The notes under the pieces were generated by a model that did not search any database, had not been told where the DNA came from, and saw only the letters and a list, made by a program, of their open reading frames with translations. This document shows positions 20,132 through 29,541 of a DNA stretch of 64,000 bases, one piece after another. The position numbers were made by a program, and so were the translations under genes. Position 1 is the first letter of the stretch. The number at the start of each line of letters is the position of its first letter. The DNA comes from Pseudomonadota bacterium. Its GTDB lineage: Bacteria > Pseudomonadota > Alphaproteobacteria > Kiloniellales > JACOMY01. Location: NCBI GenBank assembly GCA_029781795.1, contig JAKOWB010000447.1, forward strand, positions 1 through 64,000, given 5' to 3'.

Positions 20132-20542
20132 TCAAGGGTGCAGCGCCAAGCCCTTCATCACCTTGTCGACCTCCTTGCGGTCGGCATGCAACGCGACCCC
20201 CACCAGGTCGAGCTCGGCGGTGGCGACCGCCGCCACGGCGGCGCGGTTGTCCCGGTCGTTGCCGGTGGCGAAGAGTTCGCGGGTATAGATCGCCGGCCTG
20301 AGGTTGCGCGACCGGGCGCGGCCCAGCACCTGGCCGAGCTGCTCGCCCGTGGCCGCGAAGATCAGCATGGGCTGGCGCACCAGGCAGCCGTAGAGCTGCC
20401 CCGAGGCGTCGGCATAGCCCTCGCCCGCCAGCTCCGGATAGGATCCGACCAGGCCGCCGGCCAGGAAGCAGGCGACGTTCAGCTTCTGCCAGGTGGCGAG
20501 GTCCTCGCGCACCGCGATGGCGATCTTGGTGTCGAATTTCAT
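20132..20542 (-). CDS. DUF2000 family protein
   Basis: Cytoplasmic protein of 136 residues matching DUF2000 throughout: KIAIAVREDLATWQKLNVACF, YADASGQLYGCLVRQPMLIF, IYTRELFATGNDRDN and the terminal VDKVMKGLALHP. Biochemical role unknown. It is divergent from the AraC-type gene, and the two annotated ATGs overlap in a CATG; DUF2000 genes often neighbour an AraC regulator, so the pair is probably a regulator and its target. Confidence 0.88.
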   Translation of the reverse strand: MKFDTKIAIAVREDLATWQKLNVACFLAGGLVGSYPELAGEGYADASGQLYGCLVRQPMLIFAATGEQLGQVLGRARSRNLRPAIYTRELFATGNDRDNRAAVAAVATAELDLVGVALHADRKEVDKVMKGLALHP

Positions 20543-21398
20543 GCCCCACAGCCTGCCGCCCGCGCCCGCCCCCGGTCTTGAACGTTCCTGCGGTCCCAGG
20601 CCGGGCGACTGGGTGCGCCTGGCCCCGCCGCAGTCCGGGCTGGAGCGTCTGGAGGCCTTCTTCACCGGCCATGCCTACGATCCGCACCGCCACGACACCT
20701 ATGCCGTCGGCTTCACCGTCACCGGGGCGCAGGCCTTCGCCTATCGCGGCGCCGACCGGGTCTCCACCGCCGGCAAGCTGATCGTGCTGCACCCGGACGA
20801 GCGGCACGACGGGCGTTCCAGCGTCGAGACCGGATTCGCCTACCGCATGCTCTACCTGGAGCCGCGCCTGGTGCGCGACGCGCTGGGCGGCCGCGCGCCC
20901 CTGCCCTTCGTCGACCGCGCCGTGGTGGAGGACGCGCGCCTCAGCGCCGGCCTGCTGCAGGCACTGGGCGACCTCGACCGCCCGTTGGAGCCACTGGAGG
21001 CCGACGCCGCCGTGCTGGCCATCGCCGAGGCGCTGCAGGCCCTCAGTCGCGTGCCGGCGCGCCCGGCCAGCGGCCGGGCCGGCAAGGCGGTCGAGCAGGC
21101 GCGCGCCTACCTCGCCGCCGAGGCAGACCGCAGCGTGGAGTCCGGGGAGCTGGAGCAGGTCAGCGGCCTCGACCGCTACGAGCTGACGCGGCAGTTCCGC
21201 CGCCTGCTGGGCACCAGCCCCTACCGCTACCAGACGCAGCGGCGGCTGGAGCGGGCGCGCCGCGCCATCGGCAGCGGCTGCGCCCTGGCCGAGGCGGCGG
21301 CCACGGCCGGGTTCGCCGACCAGAGCCACATGACCCGGCAGTTCCGCGCCACCTATGGCCTGCCACCCGGTCGATGGCAGCGGATGCTGCGGGGGTAA
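20541..21398 (+). CDS. AraC family transcriptional regulator
   Basis: N-terminal cupin sensor (FFTGHAYDPHRHDTYAVGFT) and C-terminal double helix-turn-helix (ELEQVSGLDRYELTRQFRR; LAEAAATAGFADQSHMTRQF; final ATYGLPPGRWQRM). 285 residues from the ATG at 20541. That start overlaps the divergent DUF2000 start, leaving no promoter, so a GTG near 20611 (VRLAPPQSG) is a reasonable alternative that frees about 70 bases. Likely regulates itself and DUF2000. Effector unknown. Confidence 0.9.
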   Translation: MPHSLPPAPAPGLERSCGPRPGDWVRLAPPQSGLERLEAFFTGHAYDPHRHDTYAVGFTVTGAQAFAYRGADRVSTAGKLIVLHPDERHDGRSSVETGFAYRMLYLEPRLVRDALGGRAPLPFVDRAVVEDARLSAGLLQALGDLDRPLEPLEADAAVLAIAEALQALSRVPARPASGRAGKAVEQARAYLAAEADRSVESGELEQVSGLDRYELTRQFRRLLGTSPYRYQTQRRLERARRAIGSGCALAEAAATAGFADQSHMTRQFRATYGLPPGRWQRMLRG

Positions 21399-21404
21399 GG
21401 GGCT

Positions 21405-21854
21405 TCAGGCCCGCTTCTGCCAGCGGCCCTCGGCGTCTTCTTCCCAATAGGTGAGCTGGTGGCCGGCGCCCTTCAGCGCCTGCCAATGGCCGCGCGCGGC
21501 CGTCAGGCGCTCCCCATCGCCACCATCGAAGATCACCGCCACCAGGGCAAAGGAGTCCAGCCGGTCGCTCTGCTGTCCGTCGAGCAGGAACAGCACCTCG
21601 GCGCCGTTGGGGTTGCCCTCCTCGGCGGCGATCCAGACCGGCTGGCGCTCGGCCAGGCCGTCGCGCGCCGTGCCGTGCGGCAGGAAGGAACGCTCGGCAT
21701 AGGTCCAGAGCTGCTGCGCCAGGGCCTCGACCCGCTCCTCGCCGCCGGCCAGCACCACGGCGCGCTGGCCACGCTCCAGCGTGCGCTCCAGCATGGTCGC
21801 CAGCACCTGCTCCAGCGGCCGGCGCCCGAGCTGGTAGAAGCGGACCTCCGCCAT
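21405..21854 (-). CDS. holC: DNA polymerase III subunit chi
   Basis: Clamp-loader accessory subunit that links psi and single-strand binding protein. The 149-residue sequence begins EVRFYQLGRRPLEQVLATML and contains RAVVLAGGEERVEALAQQLW and PHGTARDGLAERQPVWIA, the usual chi pattern. It starts 20 bases after pepA on the same strand, the conserved pepA-holC pair. The open frame extends upstream into pepA, but only from 21854 is it coding. Confidence 0.92.
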   Translation of the reverse strand: MAEVRFYQLGRRPLEQVLATMLERTLERGQRAVVLAGGEERVEALAQQLWTYAERSFLPHGTARDGLAERQPVWIAAEEGNPNGAEVLFLLDGQQSDRLDSFALVAVIFDGGDGERLTAARGHWQALKGAGHQLTYWEEDAEGRWQKRA

Positions 21855-21874
21855 CGGCGCCCGCTCCCCCTTCG

Positions 21875-23368
21875 TCAGCCCTCGTAGTGCTCGGCGACCA
21901 GGCGCTCGAGCAGGCGCACACCAAAGGCGGTGGCGCCCTTCGGCACGGTCGGCCGCGCCTTGTCGGACCAGGTGACGCCGGCAATGTCCAGGTGCGCCCA
22001 GGGCGTGCCCTTGTGCACGAAGCGCTGCAGGAACTGCGCCGCGGTGATGGAGCCGCCGTAGCGGCCGCCGATGTTCTTCATGTCGGCGGCGTCGCTGTCG
22101 ATCTGGCGGTCGTACTCCTCGCCCAGCGGCATGCGCCACAGCGGCTCGCCGACCGCCTTGCCGGCCGCGGTCAGGCGGTTGGAGAGCTCGTCGTCGTTGC
22201 TGAAGAGGCCGGCATGCACCGTGCCCAGGGCCACCATGATGGCGCCGGTCAGGGTGGCGAGGTCGATCACCGCCTTGGGCTTATAGGTCTCCTGCGCGTA
22301 CCAGAGCACGTCGGCCAGGACCAGGCGGCCCTCCGCGTCGGTGTTCAGTACCTCGATGGTCTGGCCCGACATGGACTTGACGATGTCGCCCGGCCGCTGG
22401 GCATTGCCGTCCGGCATGTTCTCGACCAGGCCGCAGAAGCCGACGACGTTGGCCTTGGCCTTGCGGCGGGCCAGGCCCTCGAGCAGGCCCAGCACGACGC
22501 CGGCGCCGCCCATGTCCCACTTCATGTCCTCCATGCCGGCGGCCGGCTTGATCGAGATGCCGCCGGTATCGAAGGTCACGCCCTTGCCGCAGATCGCCAG
22601 CGGCGCATCCTTCTGCTTGCCGCCCAGCCATTCCAGCACGACCAGCTGGGACTCCCTGGCGGAGCCCTGACCGACGCCCAGCAGCGAGCCCATGCCGAGC
22701 TTCGTCATCTCCTTGACGCCCAGCACCGTGACCTTGACGCCGAGCTTTTCCAGCTTGCGAGCCTCGGCCGCGAAACTCTTGGGAAATATGACGTTTGCCG
22801 GCTCCGACACCACGTCGCGGGTATGGAAGATTCCCTCGGCCACGGCCTCCAGCGGGGCGAAGGCCTTCTTCGCCGCGGCGTGCTCCTTGCAGTGGATCGT
22901 GACTTTCTTGAGCGAGGGTTTCTTGTCCGCCGGCTCGGTCGTCTTGTACTTGTCGAAGCGGTAGCCGCGCAGCAGCGCGCCGAAGGCGTACTGCGCGCCG
23001 CGCGCGCCGGCATCGGGGGCGCCCTTGATCTCGCCGATCACGAAGGCGGCCTCGCTCTCGCCGCTGTGCAACAGCTGGCCGGTGACGGCGCCGCCCAGGT
23101 CGGCAAGGTCCCTGGCCTCCAGCTTGGCGGGGTCGCCGACGCCGACCAGCACCACGCGCGGGTTGGGCAGGCCGGCCGGGGCCAGGATGTCGAGCAACTG
23201 CCCCTTCTTGCCGGTGAAGCGCGCCGCCTTGATCGCCCGCGTCAAAGCGCCGCCAGCCAGCTTGTCGAGTTCGGCCGCGGTCGCGGTGAGCTTGCCATCG
23301 GCCAGCACGCCGACGGCGATCGCGCCCGTCTTGGGAAAGGCGGGGGCGGCAAAGGCAATCTTGAGCAT
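21875..23368 (-). CDS. pepA: Leucyl aminopeptidase (M17)
   Basis: Cytosolic aminopeptidase A with a two-metal site; also known as a DNA-binding accessory factor in enterics. 497 residues, with the family signature NTDAEGRLVLADVL, KGVTFDTGGISIKPA and MKWDMGGAG contributing metal and catalytic residues. The N-terminal macro-like domain spans roughly 1-170. ATG at 23368, with its promoter shared in the gap with the divergent lptF. holC follows. Confidence 0.96.
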   Translation of the reverse strand: MLKIAFAAPAFPKTGAIAVGVLADGKLTATAAELDKLAGGALTRAIKAARFTGKKGQLLDILAPAGLPNPRVVLVGVGDPAKLEARDLADLGGAVTGQLLHSGESEAAFVIGEIKGAPDAGARGAQYAFGALLRGYRFDKYKTTEPADKKPSLKKVTIHCKEHAAAKKAFAPLEAVAEGIFHTRDVVSEPANVIFPKSFAAEARKLEKLGVKVTVLGVKEMTKLGMGSLLGVGQGSARESQLVVLEWLGGKQKDAPLAICGKGVTFDTGGISIKPAAGMEDMKWDMGGAGVVLGLLEGLARRKAKANVVGFCGLVENMPDGNAQRPGDIVKSMSGQTIEVLNTDAEGRLVLADVLWYAQETYKPKAVIDLATLTGAIMVALGTVHAGLFSNDDELSNRLTAAGKAVGEPLWRMPLGEEYDRQIDSDAADMKNIGGRYGGSITAAQFLQRFVHKGTPWAHLDIAGVTWSDKARPTVPKGATAFGVRLLERLVAEHYEG

Positions 23369-23452
23369 GGAAGTCCTCGTCTGGAGTAAAGGCGCCGGCG
23401 GAGGGCGGACCCCGGGATAGAAAGGTGGCGGGGCGCGTAAGTCAATCGAAGC

Positions 23453-23482
23453 TGGACGCGCATCAGGCCCATCACCTATAGC
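23453..23482 (+). promoter_or_regulatory. Possible promoter upstream of lptF
   Basis: TGGACG at 23453-23458 and TATAGC at 23477-23482 are 18 bases apart, each 4/6 to the sigma-70 boxes, in the divergent gap between pepA and lptF. It is a weak match and the only one I see there in the plus direction. Confidence 0.3.
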
Positions 23483-23556
23483 GATGCGGCCGTCCGGCCA
23501 CCCCGGGCCGGCGGGCGATGGCGGCGCGCCCGACTGCCGACTACACTCAGGAGCCC

Positions 23557-24708
23557 ATGCGCGCGGTCAACCGCTACATGCTACGCCAGCTGCTGCTCGC
23601 CACCGCCTTCGTCGCGCTGGCGCTGAGCTTCGCCATGTGGCTGGCGCAGTCGCTGAAGATGATCGACTACATGGTGAATCGCGGGCTGCCGGCCTCGCGT
23701 TTCATGGAACTCGTGCTGCTGCTGCTGCCGGGCTTCCTCGGCGTGGTGCTGCCGATCTCGACGGCGGTCGGCGTGATCTTCGTGTACAACAAGCTCATAC
23801 AGGACAGCGAGCTGGTGGTGATGCGGGCGGCCGGCATGTCGCCGTTGCAGCTCGCCCGGCCGGCCATCGTCCTCGGCCTCATCTCGACCGCCGCCGTCTA
23901 TGCGATCGCGCTCTACTTCCTGCCGCTCTCGTTCCGCAACTTCAAGGACCTGCAGAACGACGTGCGACAGAGCTATGCCAGCGTCCTGATCCAGGAGGGT
24001 GTCTTCAACACGGTGGGCAACGACGTCACCGTCTATGTGCGCGAGCGCGACGAGGAAGGCGCGCTCGTCGGCATCATCGTCCACGACCTGCGCCAGCGCG
24101 AGAAGCCGGTCACGCTGATCGCCGAAAAGGGCGCCATCGTGCGCACGCCCGAGGGCCCGCGCGTGCTGCTGGTCAACGGCAACCGGCAGGAGGTCGACCA
24201 CAAGACCGGCCAGCTCTCGATGCTCTATTTCCAGCAGTACACCGTCGATCTGGCCGACCTGGACAAGAACCAGCCCTATCGCTACCGCGAGCCGGAGGAG
24301 CGTTTCCTCGACGAACTGATCCACCCGAGCGAGCGGGAGTTGAAGAATGAGCGCTTCATGCGGGAACTGAAAGCCGAGCTTCATCAGAGGCTTGCGGGGC
24401 CTCTTTATCCTCTTGCCTTCACCATGATCGGCCTGGTCGCCCTGCTGTCGGGCGAGTTCAACCGCCGCGGCCGGCCGCGGCGGCTGGTCGGCGCCGGCGT
24501 GGCGGTGCTGCTGTTGCAGGGCTATGCCCTGGCGGCGCAGGACATCACCAACCGCATCACCGAGCTGGCGCCGCTGATCTACCTCGGCCCCACCCTGCCG
24601 ATCCTCGGCTGCTACCTCTGGCTACGGCGCAGCGGCGGCCGCGGCAGCCGCAAGGCCCGCCCGCCCGGCGGCCTGCCGGGCACCGTCGCCGCGGGGGCCA
24701 AGGCATGA
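23557..24708 (+). CDS. lptF: LPS export permease LptF
   Basis: Inner-membrane half of the LptB2FG transporter that extracts lipopolysaccharide and hands it to LptC. 383 residues: an N-terminal transmembrane part (YMLRQLLLATAFVALAL, ELVVMRAAGMSPLQLARPA coupling helix), a periplasmic beta-jellyroll (about 130-270) and three C-terminal helices (LAGPLYPLAFTMIGLVALLS). I chose the ATG at 23557 with CAGGAG just upstream; ATG 23518 would add 13 residues without a good ribosome site. Overlaps lptG (ATGA). Confidence 0.93.
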   Translation: MRAVNRYMLRQLLLATAFVALALSFAMWLAQSLKMIDYMVNRGLPASRFMELVLLLLPGFLGVVLPISTAVGVIFVYNKLIQDSELVVMRAAGMSPLQLARPAIVLGLISTAAVYAIALYFLPLSFRNFKDLQNDVRQSYASVLIQEGVFNTVGNDVTVYVRERDEEGALVGIIVHDLRQREKPVTLIAEKGAIVRTPEGPRVLLVNGNRQEVDHKTGQLSMLYFQQYTVDLADLDKNQPYRYREPEERFLDELIHPSERELKNERFMRELKAELHQRLAGPLYPLAFTMIGLVALLSGEFNRRGRPRRLVGAGVAVLLLQGYALAAQDITNRITELAPLIYLGPTLPILGCYLWLRRSGGRGSRKARPPGGLPGTVAAGAKA

Positions 24709-25832
24709 CCGCGGTCGTCCTGCCCCGCGCCCGCCGACGGCGCATCTCCGGCACGCTGACGGGCTACCTGGCCCGCCAGTTCCTGCTCTGGTTCCTGGCG
24801 CTGTTTGGCCTGCTCCTGGCGGTCATCACGCTGGCCACCATCGTCGACATGCTGGACCGCCTGGCGAACAAGCAGCAGTCCACCCTGGGTCTGGTGATCG
24901 AGCTGGCCCTGCTGCGCGTGCCGCAGATCTCGCAGGACGTGCTGCCCTTCGCCGTGCTGGGCGCCGGCATGGGCCTCTTCTGGCGGCTCACCCGGACCCA
25001 CGAGCTGGTGGTAACCCGCGCCGCCGGCGTGTCGATCTGGCAGTTCCTGCTGCCGCCGCTCGGCGTCGCCGTCATCGTCGGCGTCATCGCCTTCAGCGTG
25101 CTCAACCCGCTGGCCGCCGTGCTGATGAAGCGCTTCGTGCAGATGGAAGCCCTGGTGCTGAAGCAGCAGACCTCGATCATCACGGTCTCCAAGACCGGGC
25201 TATGGCTGCGCCAGGTGGAAGGCGACCAGGTCTACGTCATCCAGGCCGAGAAGGTCGGCGGCGACGGCGATCAGCTCGAGCGCGTGATGGTCCTGCGATT
25301 CGACCAGAAGGACCACTTCCTCGGCCGCTGGGATGCCGACCGCGCGGTGCTGGAGCCCGGCGCCTGGCGCCTGGACGGCGTTTGGGAGTCCGTGCCAGGA
25401 GAGTCTCCTAAACGATTGGAATCAGTGAAAATTGCTACCGAGATGACGCGCGACCGGCTGAACGACAACTTCGCCCCGCCGGAGACCATCTCGTTCTGGC
25501 AGATCCCCTCCTATGCCGAGGTGCTGGAATCCGCCGGCTTCTCCTCCGAGCGGCTGAAGCTGCAGTTCCACCGCCTGTTGGCCCAGCCGCTGCTCTTTGC
25601 CGCGATGGTGGTGATCGCCGCGACCTTCGCCATGCGACCGCCGCGACGGGGCGGCGTGACGGTCATCATCGGGCTTGGCGTCGTCGTCGGCTTCATATTG
25701 TATTTCTTGTCGAATTTCGTATTTGCCTTGGGGCTTTCTGGTAAGCTGCCGCTGGTTTTGGCGGCGTGGACGCCGACCAGCATCTCGCTGATGCTGGGGA
25801 TCGCCATGCTGCTGCATCTGGAAGACGGCTGA
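24705..25832 (+). CDS. lptG: LPS export permease LptG
   Basis: Partner of LptF. 375 residues with the same layout: helices 1-3 (YLARQFLLWFLALFGLLLAV), coupling motif LTRTHELVVTRAAGVSIWQF, a jellyroll in the middle (ITVSKTGLWLRQVEGDQ), and C-terminal helices (LLAQPLLFAAMVVIAATFAM; VVGFILYFLSNFVFALG). Its ATG lies in the ATGA overlap with the lptF stop. lptD follows 33 bases later, so inner- and outer-membrane LPS transport genes are together. Confidence 0.94.
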   Translation: MTAVVLPRARRRRISGTLTGYLARQFLLWFLALFGLLLAVITLATIVDMLDRLANKQQSTLGLVIELALLRVPQISQDVLPFAVLGAGMGLFWRLTRTHELVVTRAAGVSIWQFLLPPLGVAVIVGVIAFSVLNPLAAVLMKRFVQMEALVLKQQTSIITVSKTGLWLRQVEGDQVYVIQAEKVGGDGDQLERVMVLRFDQKDHFLGRWDADRAVLEPGAWRLDGVWESVPGESPKRLESVKIATEMTRDRLNDNFAPPETISFWQIPSYAEVLESAGFSSERLKLQFHRLLAQPLLFAAMVVIAATFAMRPPRRGGVTVIIGLGVVVGFILYFLSNFVFALGLSGKLPLVLAAWTPTSISLMLGIAMLLHLEDG

Positions 25833-25849
25833 TCCGGGGGCGGATCGCC

Positions 25850-25863
25850 AGGGGGGAGTAGGG
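25850..25863 (+). promoter_or_regulatory. Ribosome binding site for the lptD TTG start
   Basis: A purine run AGGGGGGAG at 25850-25858 followed by AGGG at 25860-25863 precedes the TTG at 25866. No ATG or GTG in frame gives an intact signal peptide with such a site, so this decides the TTG start. Confidence 0.55.
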
Positions 25864-25865
25864 TC

Positions 25866-28082
25866 TTGCGGTTGTCGGGAGCGTGGCTCGGCCGGAGGGC
25901 CGGTCTCTGGCTCGTTTCGCTGCTGGCCTTGATCGCGCCGCCAGCGGACAGGCCGGCCGTTGCGCAGACGGCGACGCCAGAGGTCGCCGGCGACCAGCCG
26001 TCCCTCATCACGGCCGACTCGATCACCTACGACGAGACCATCGGGATCGTCACTGCGCGCGGGCACGTCGAGATCTCGCAGCAGGACCGGGTGCTGGTCG
26101 CCGACACGGTCAGCTACAACCGCAACACCGACGTCGTGATCGCCACCGGCAACGTCGCCCTGCTCGAGCCCTCGGGGGACGTGGTCTTCGCCGACTACAT
26201 GGAGGTCACCGGCGACCTGCGCGAAGGCTTCGTGCGCGACATCCGCGTGCTGCTGTCCGACCGCAGCCGCATGGCGGCGGTCAGCGGCGTGCGCACCGGC
26301 GGCGACCGCACCGAGCTTTCCAAGACGGTCTACAGCCCCTGCGAACTCTGCCAGAAGGACCCGACCCGCGCGCCGCTCTGGCAGCTCAAGGCGGACAAGG
26401 TGGTCTGGGACCAGACCAAGAAGACGGTCACCTACCGCGATGCCTGGCTGGAGTTCTTCGGCGTTCCGGTCTTCTACACGCCCTACTTCTCGCATCCCGA
26501 CCCGACGGTGAAGCGGCAAACCGGTTTCCTGGCTCCCGGATTTGGCAGCAGCGAGCAGTTGGGCTACCAGTTCGAGATTCCCTATTTCATAGTGTTATCA
26601 GATACTTCTGATGTGACCCTGACACCGATCATCACCACCAAGCAGGGCGTGGTCGGGCAGGTCGAGTACCGCCAGCTCTTCGAGAACGGCTATGTGGACG
26701 TGCTGGGCAGCGCGACCGTCGCCGACATCGAGAGCAACAACAACCTGGTGAAGGAGGACCGCTTCCGCGGCCATATCCGCGGCACCGGCGAGTTCGACAT
26801 CAACGAGACCTATCGCTGGGGCTTCCGCATCGATCGCACGACCGACGACACCTATCTGCGCGTCTACAACTTCGGCAGTCCCTCGAAGCTGACCTCACGC
26901 CTCTATGCCGAGGGTTTCGACGGCCGCGACTACGGGTCGGTCCAGGCCATCACCTGGCAGGGCCTCAGGGCGCAGGACGACAACGAGCAGGAGCCGATCA
27001 TCGTCCCGCTGGCCGACTACAACTTCGTCAGCGAGCCCGGCCAGTGGGGCGGCGTCTATCGCTTCGACGCCAACCTGCTCGACCTCTTCCGCGTCGAGGG
27101 GCGCGACGTGCGCCGCATCTCGCTCGCCGGCTCCTGGTCACTGCCCTACACCTCGCGCCGCGGCGAGATCTACACCCTCACGGCGCGCCTGCAGGCCGAC
27201 GGCTACTGGTCCAACGATTACGACCCCAGCAACCCGGACGAGATCGACCCGGCCAACGGCGGCGAGCACTTCGCCGGCCGCATCTTCCCCGAACTGGCCC
27301 TGCAGTGGCGCTATCCCTTGGTGCGCCAGACCGGGTCCATGCGCCAGGTGATCGAGCCGATCGTGCAGCTCCGCCTCGCTCCCCCCGACGAGAACCCGGA
27401 GGAGATCCCGAACGAAGACTCGCAGGACCTGGAGTTCGACGACACCAATCTCTTCGCGCTCAACCGCTTCAGCGGCGTCGACCGCGTCGACCCCGGCCCG
27501 CGCATCGACTACGGCCTGAAGTGGACGGCGCTCAGCGATCTGGGCGGCTATACCTCGGTCTTCATCGGGCAGAGCTGGCGGCCGATCAAGGATGACGTCT
27601 TCGGCCCCGGTACCGGCCTGCAGGACCACTTCTCCGACATCGTCGGGCACCTGCAGATCAGCCCGGCCTCGTGGCTCGACGCCTCCTACCGCTTCCGCAT
27701 CAGCGAGGAGGACCTGAACTTCACTCGCCACGAGGTCAGCCTCTATGCCGGGGTGCCGGAGCTGAACCTTCAGCTCAACTACCTCTTCTCGGACAAGGTG
27801 CTGTCCTCGGACGACTCCTCCGTCGTGACCGACCGCGAGGAGATCTATGCGCGGCTCAGCAGCCAGTTCACCGACCACTGGTCGGTCTTCGTGTCGCACC
27901 GGCACGACCTGGAGGAGAACCTGTCCCTGACCACCCGCGCGGGCATCCAGTACAAGGACGAGTGCTTCACCTTCGAGGGCGTCTACGAGCGCACCAACTT
28001 CCGCGACCGCGAGATCGAGCCCGACAACGCCTTTTTCGTCCGCATCGTGCTGCGGAACCTGGGCGAGATCAGCCTGGACTAG
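25866..28082 (+). CDS. lptD: LPS assembly outer-membrane protein LptD
   Basis: Outer-membrane barrel that inserts LPS into the outer leaflet with LptE. 738 residues from a TTG start; signal peptide about 1-34 (LWLVSLLALIAPPADRPAVA). The N-terminal OstA/LptA-like beta-jellyroll begins ITADSITYDETIGIVTARG; the LptD C-domain with many beta-strands follows from about residue 200. Only three cysteines are present (SPCELC near 160 and DECF near the C-terminus), fewer than the four in E. coli. Lies between lptG and surA. Confidence 0.94.
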   Translation: MRLSGAWLGRRAGLWLVSLLALIAPPADRPAVAQTATPEVAGDQPSLITADSITYDETIGIVTARGHVEISQQDRVLVADTVSYNRNTDVVIATGNVALLEPSGDVVFADYMEVTGDLREGFVRDIRVLLSDRSRMAAVSGVRTGGDRTELSKTVYSPCELCQKDPTRAPLWQLKADKVVWDQTKKTVTYRDAWLEFFGVPVFYTPYFSHPDPTVKRQTGFLAPGFGSSEQLGYQFEIPYFIVLSDTSDVTLTPIITTKQGVVGQVEYRQLFENGYVDVLGSATVADIESNNNLVKEDRFRGHIRGTGEFDINETYRWGFRIDRTTDDTYLRVYNFGSPSKLTSRLYAEGFDGRDYGSVQAITWQGLRAQDDNEQEPIIVPLADYNFVSEPGQWGGVYRFDANLLDLFRVEGRDVRRISLAGSWSLPYTSRRGEIYTLTARLQADGYWSNDYDPSNPDEIDPANGGEHFAGRIFPELALQWRYPLVRQTGSMRQVIEPIVQLRLAPPDENPEEIPNEDSQDLEFDDTNLFALNRFSGVDRVDPGPRIDYGLKWTALSDLGGYTSVFIGQSWRPIKDDVFGPGTGLQDHFSDIVGHLQISPASWLDASYRFRISEEDLNFTRHEVSLYAGVPELNLQLNYLFSDKVLSSDDSSVVTDREEIYARLSSQFTDHWSVFVSHRHDLEENLSLTTRAGIQYKDECFTFEGVYERTNFRDREIEPDNAFFVRIVLRNLGEISLD

Positions 28083-28192
28083 GGCGCGGGCAGGCTGGCG
28101 CCCTTGAGCCGCCGCGTCGAAGCGCCGCCATACTTTTGCCTTGCCAGGATGGTGGGGAAGGTAAGAACAAGAACGCCTAGGGAGGTGCCACC

Positions 28193-29476
28193 ATGCTGCG
28201 TGCCGTGATGTCGAAGGTCGGGAGGCTCAGGGCCGTCGGCCCCGCCCTCGCCCTGCTGACGCTGGCCGCGGGCCTGTCCCTGTCGCCGCCCCCCGCCCGC
28301 GCGCAGGACACGCTGCGGGCCGCCATCGTCGTCAACGACGAGGTGGTGAGCGAGCTCGAACTGGTCATGCGCATGCGCCTTGCCATGGTCTCGGCCGGCC
28401 TGCGCGAGACCGACGAGACCCGAGCCCGCATACAGCCGCAGGTCATTCGCGCCCTCGTCGACGAGATGATCCAGGCCCAGGAGGCCCGGCGTCTCAATAT
28501 CTCCATCGACGAGGACCAGGTCGAGCAGACCTTCGCCAAGATCGCCGGCAACAACAACCTGAAGCCGGAGCAGTTGGAGCAGGCCCTGCTGCAGTCCGGC
28601 ATCCTGCCCGACTACCTGAAGGACCAGATCCGCGCCCAGCTCACCTGGCAGCAGGTGGTGCTGAAGCGTCTGCGCCCACAGGTGCAGATCTCGCAGGAGG
28701 AGATCGACGAGGCCGTCGCCCGCATCGAGGCCACCAAGGATCAGCCGCAGCGCCTGCTGGCCGAGATCTTCCTTGGCATCGACAACGTGACCGAGGAGGG
28801 CCCGGTCCGCGAGCAGGCGCAGCAGATCTACAACGACCTGCAGAAGGGGGCGAACTTCCCGGCCCTGGCGCGGCAGTTCTCGCAGTCGGCCAGCGCCGCC
28901 ACCGGCGGCGACCTGGGCTGGGTCGAGGCCGGCCAGCTGCCGGCCGAGTTGGAAGACGGAATCCGCAACCTGCGGCCCGGCCAGCTTTCGCAGCCGATCG
29001 AAACTGTGAACGGTATCTATCTGATCCTAGTGAGAGATCAGCGGACGGCGCCGGAGAGCGACGTGACCGTGACGCTGAAGCAGGTCTTCTTCCCGATCCG
29101 CGAGCGCACGCGCGAACAGCTGGAGCGCGCGGCCGGCCGGGCGCTGGAGGCGGCGGCGGGCATCAAGTCCTGCGACGACGTTGCCGGGGTTGCCGAGAAG
29201 ATGCACTCGCCGGGCACGGTCGACCTCGGTACCGTCAGTGTCGGCGACCTGCCTGCCAACGTGCGCCAGCTGGTCACCACCTTGCCGCTGAACCAGGCCA
29301 GCCCGCCGGTCGAGGTGCCAGGCGGCGTCGCCACGATGGTGGTCTGCGACCGCCAGAGCGGCGGCGTCAACCGCGCCAAGGTGGAGGAGCGGCTGATCCG
29401 CGAGAAGCTGGAGGTGCTGGCGCGGCGCCTCATGCGCGACCTGCGCCGCGCGGCCAACGTCGAGATCCGCATCTGA
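28193..29476 (+). CDS. surA: Periplasmic chaperone/peptidyl-prolyl isomerase SurA
   Basis: Folds outer-membrane proteins such as LptD in the periplasm. 427 residues: signal peptide about 1-38 (ending PPPARAQD), a SurA N-terminal domain ([15 protein letters not shown]), and a parvulin domain ([48 protein letters not shown]). A second, degenerate PPIase-like stretch begins [23 protein letters not shown] precedes the ATG. Cooperates with lptD in its genomic block. Confidence 0.93.
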   Translation: MLRAVMSKVGRLRAVGPALALLTLAAGLSLSPPPARAQDTLRAAIVVNDEVVSELELVMRMRLAMVSAGLRETDETRARIQPQVIRALVDEMIQAQEARRLNISIDEDQVEQTFAKIAGNNNLKPEQLEQALLQSGILPDYLKDQIRAQLTWQQVVLKRLRPQVQISQEEIDEAVARIEATKDQPQRLLAEIFLGIDNVTEEGPVREQAQQIYNDLQKGANFPALARQFSQSASAATGGDLGWVEAGQLPAELEDGIRNLRPGQLSQPIETVNGIYLILVRDQRTAPESDVTVTLKQVFFPIRERTREQLERAAGRALEAAAGIKSCDDVAGVAEKMHSPGTVDLGTVSVGDLPANVRQLVTTLPLNQASPPVEVPGGVATMVVCDRQSGGVNRAKVEERLIREKLEVLARRLMRDLRRAANVEIRI

Positions 29477-29541
29477 CCGACGCCCCGCCGCCGGCGGAGC
29501 CGCCCGCCCGCCCGCCGCCCGCCCTGCCGCCGCTGGGCGAG

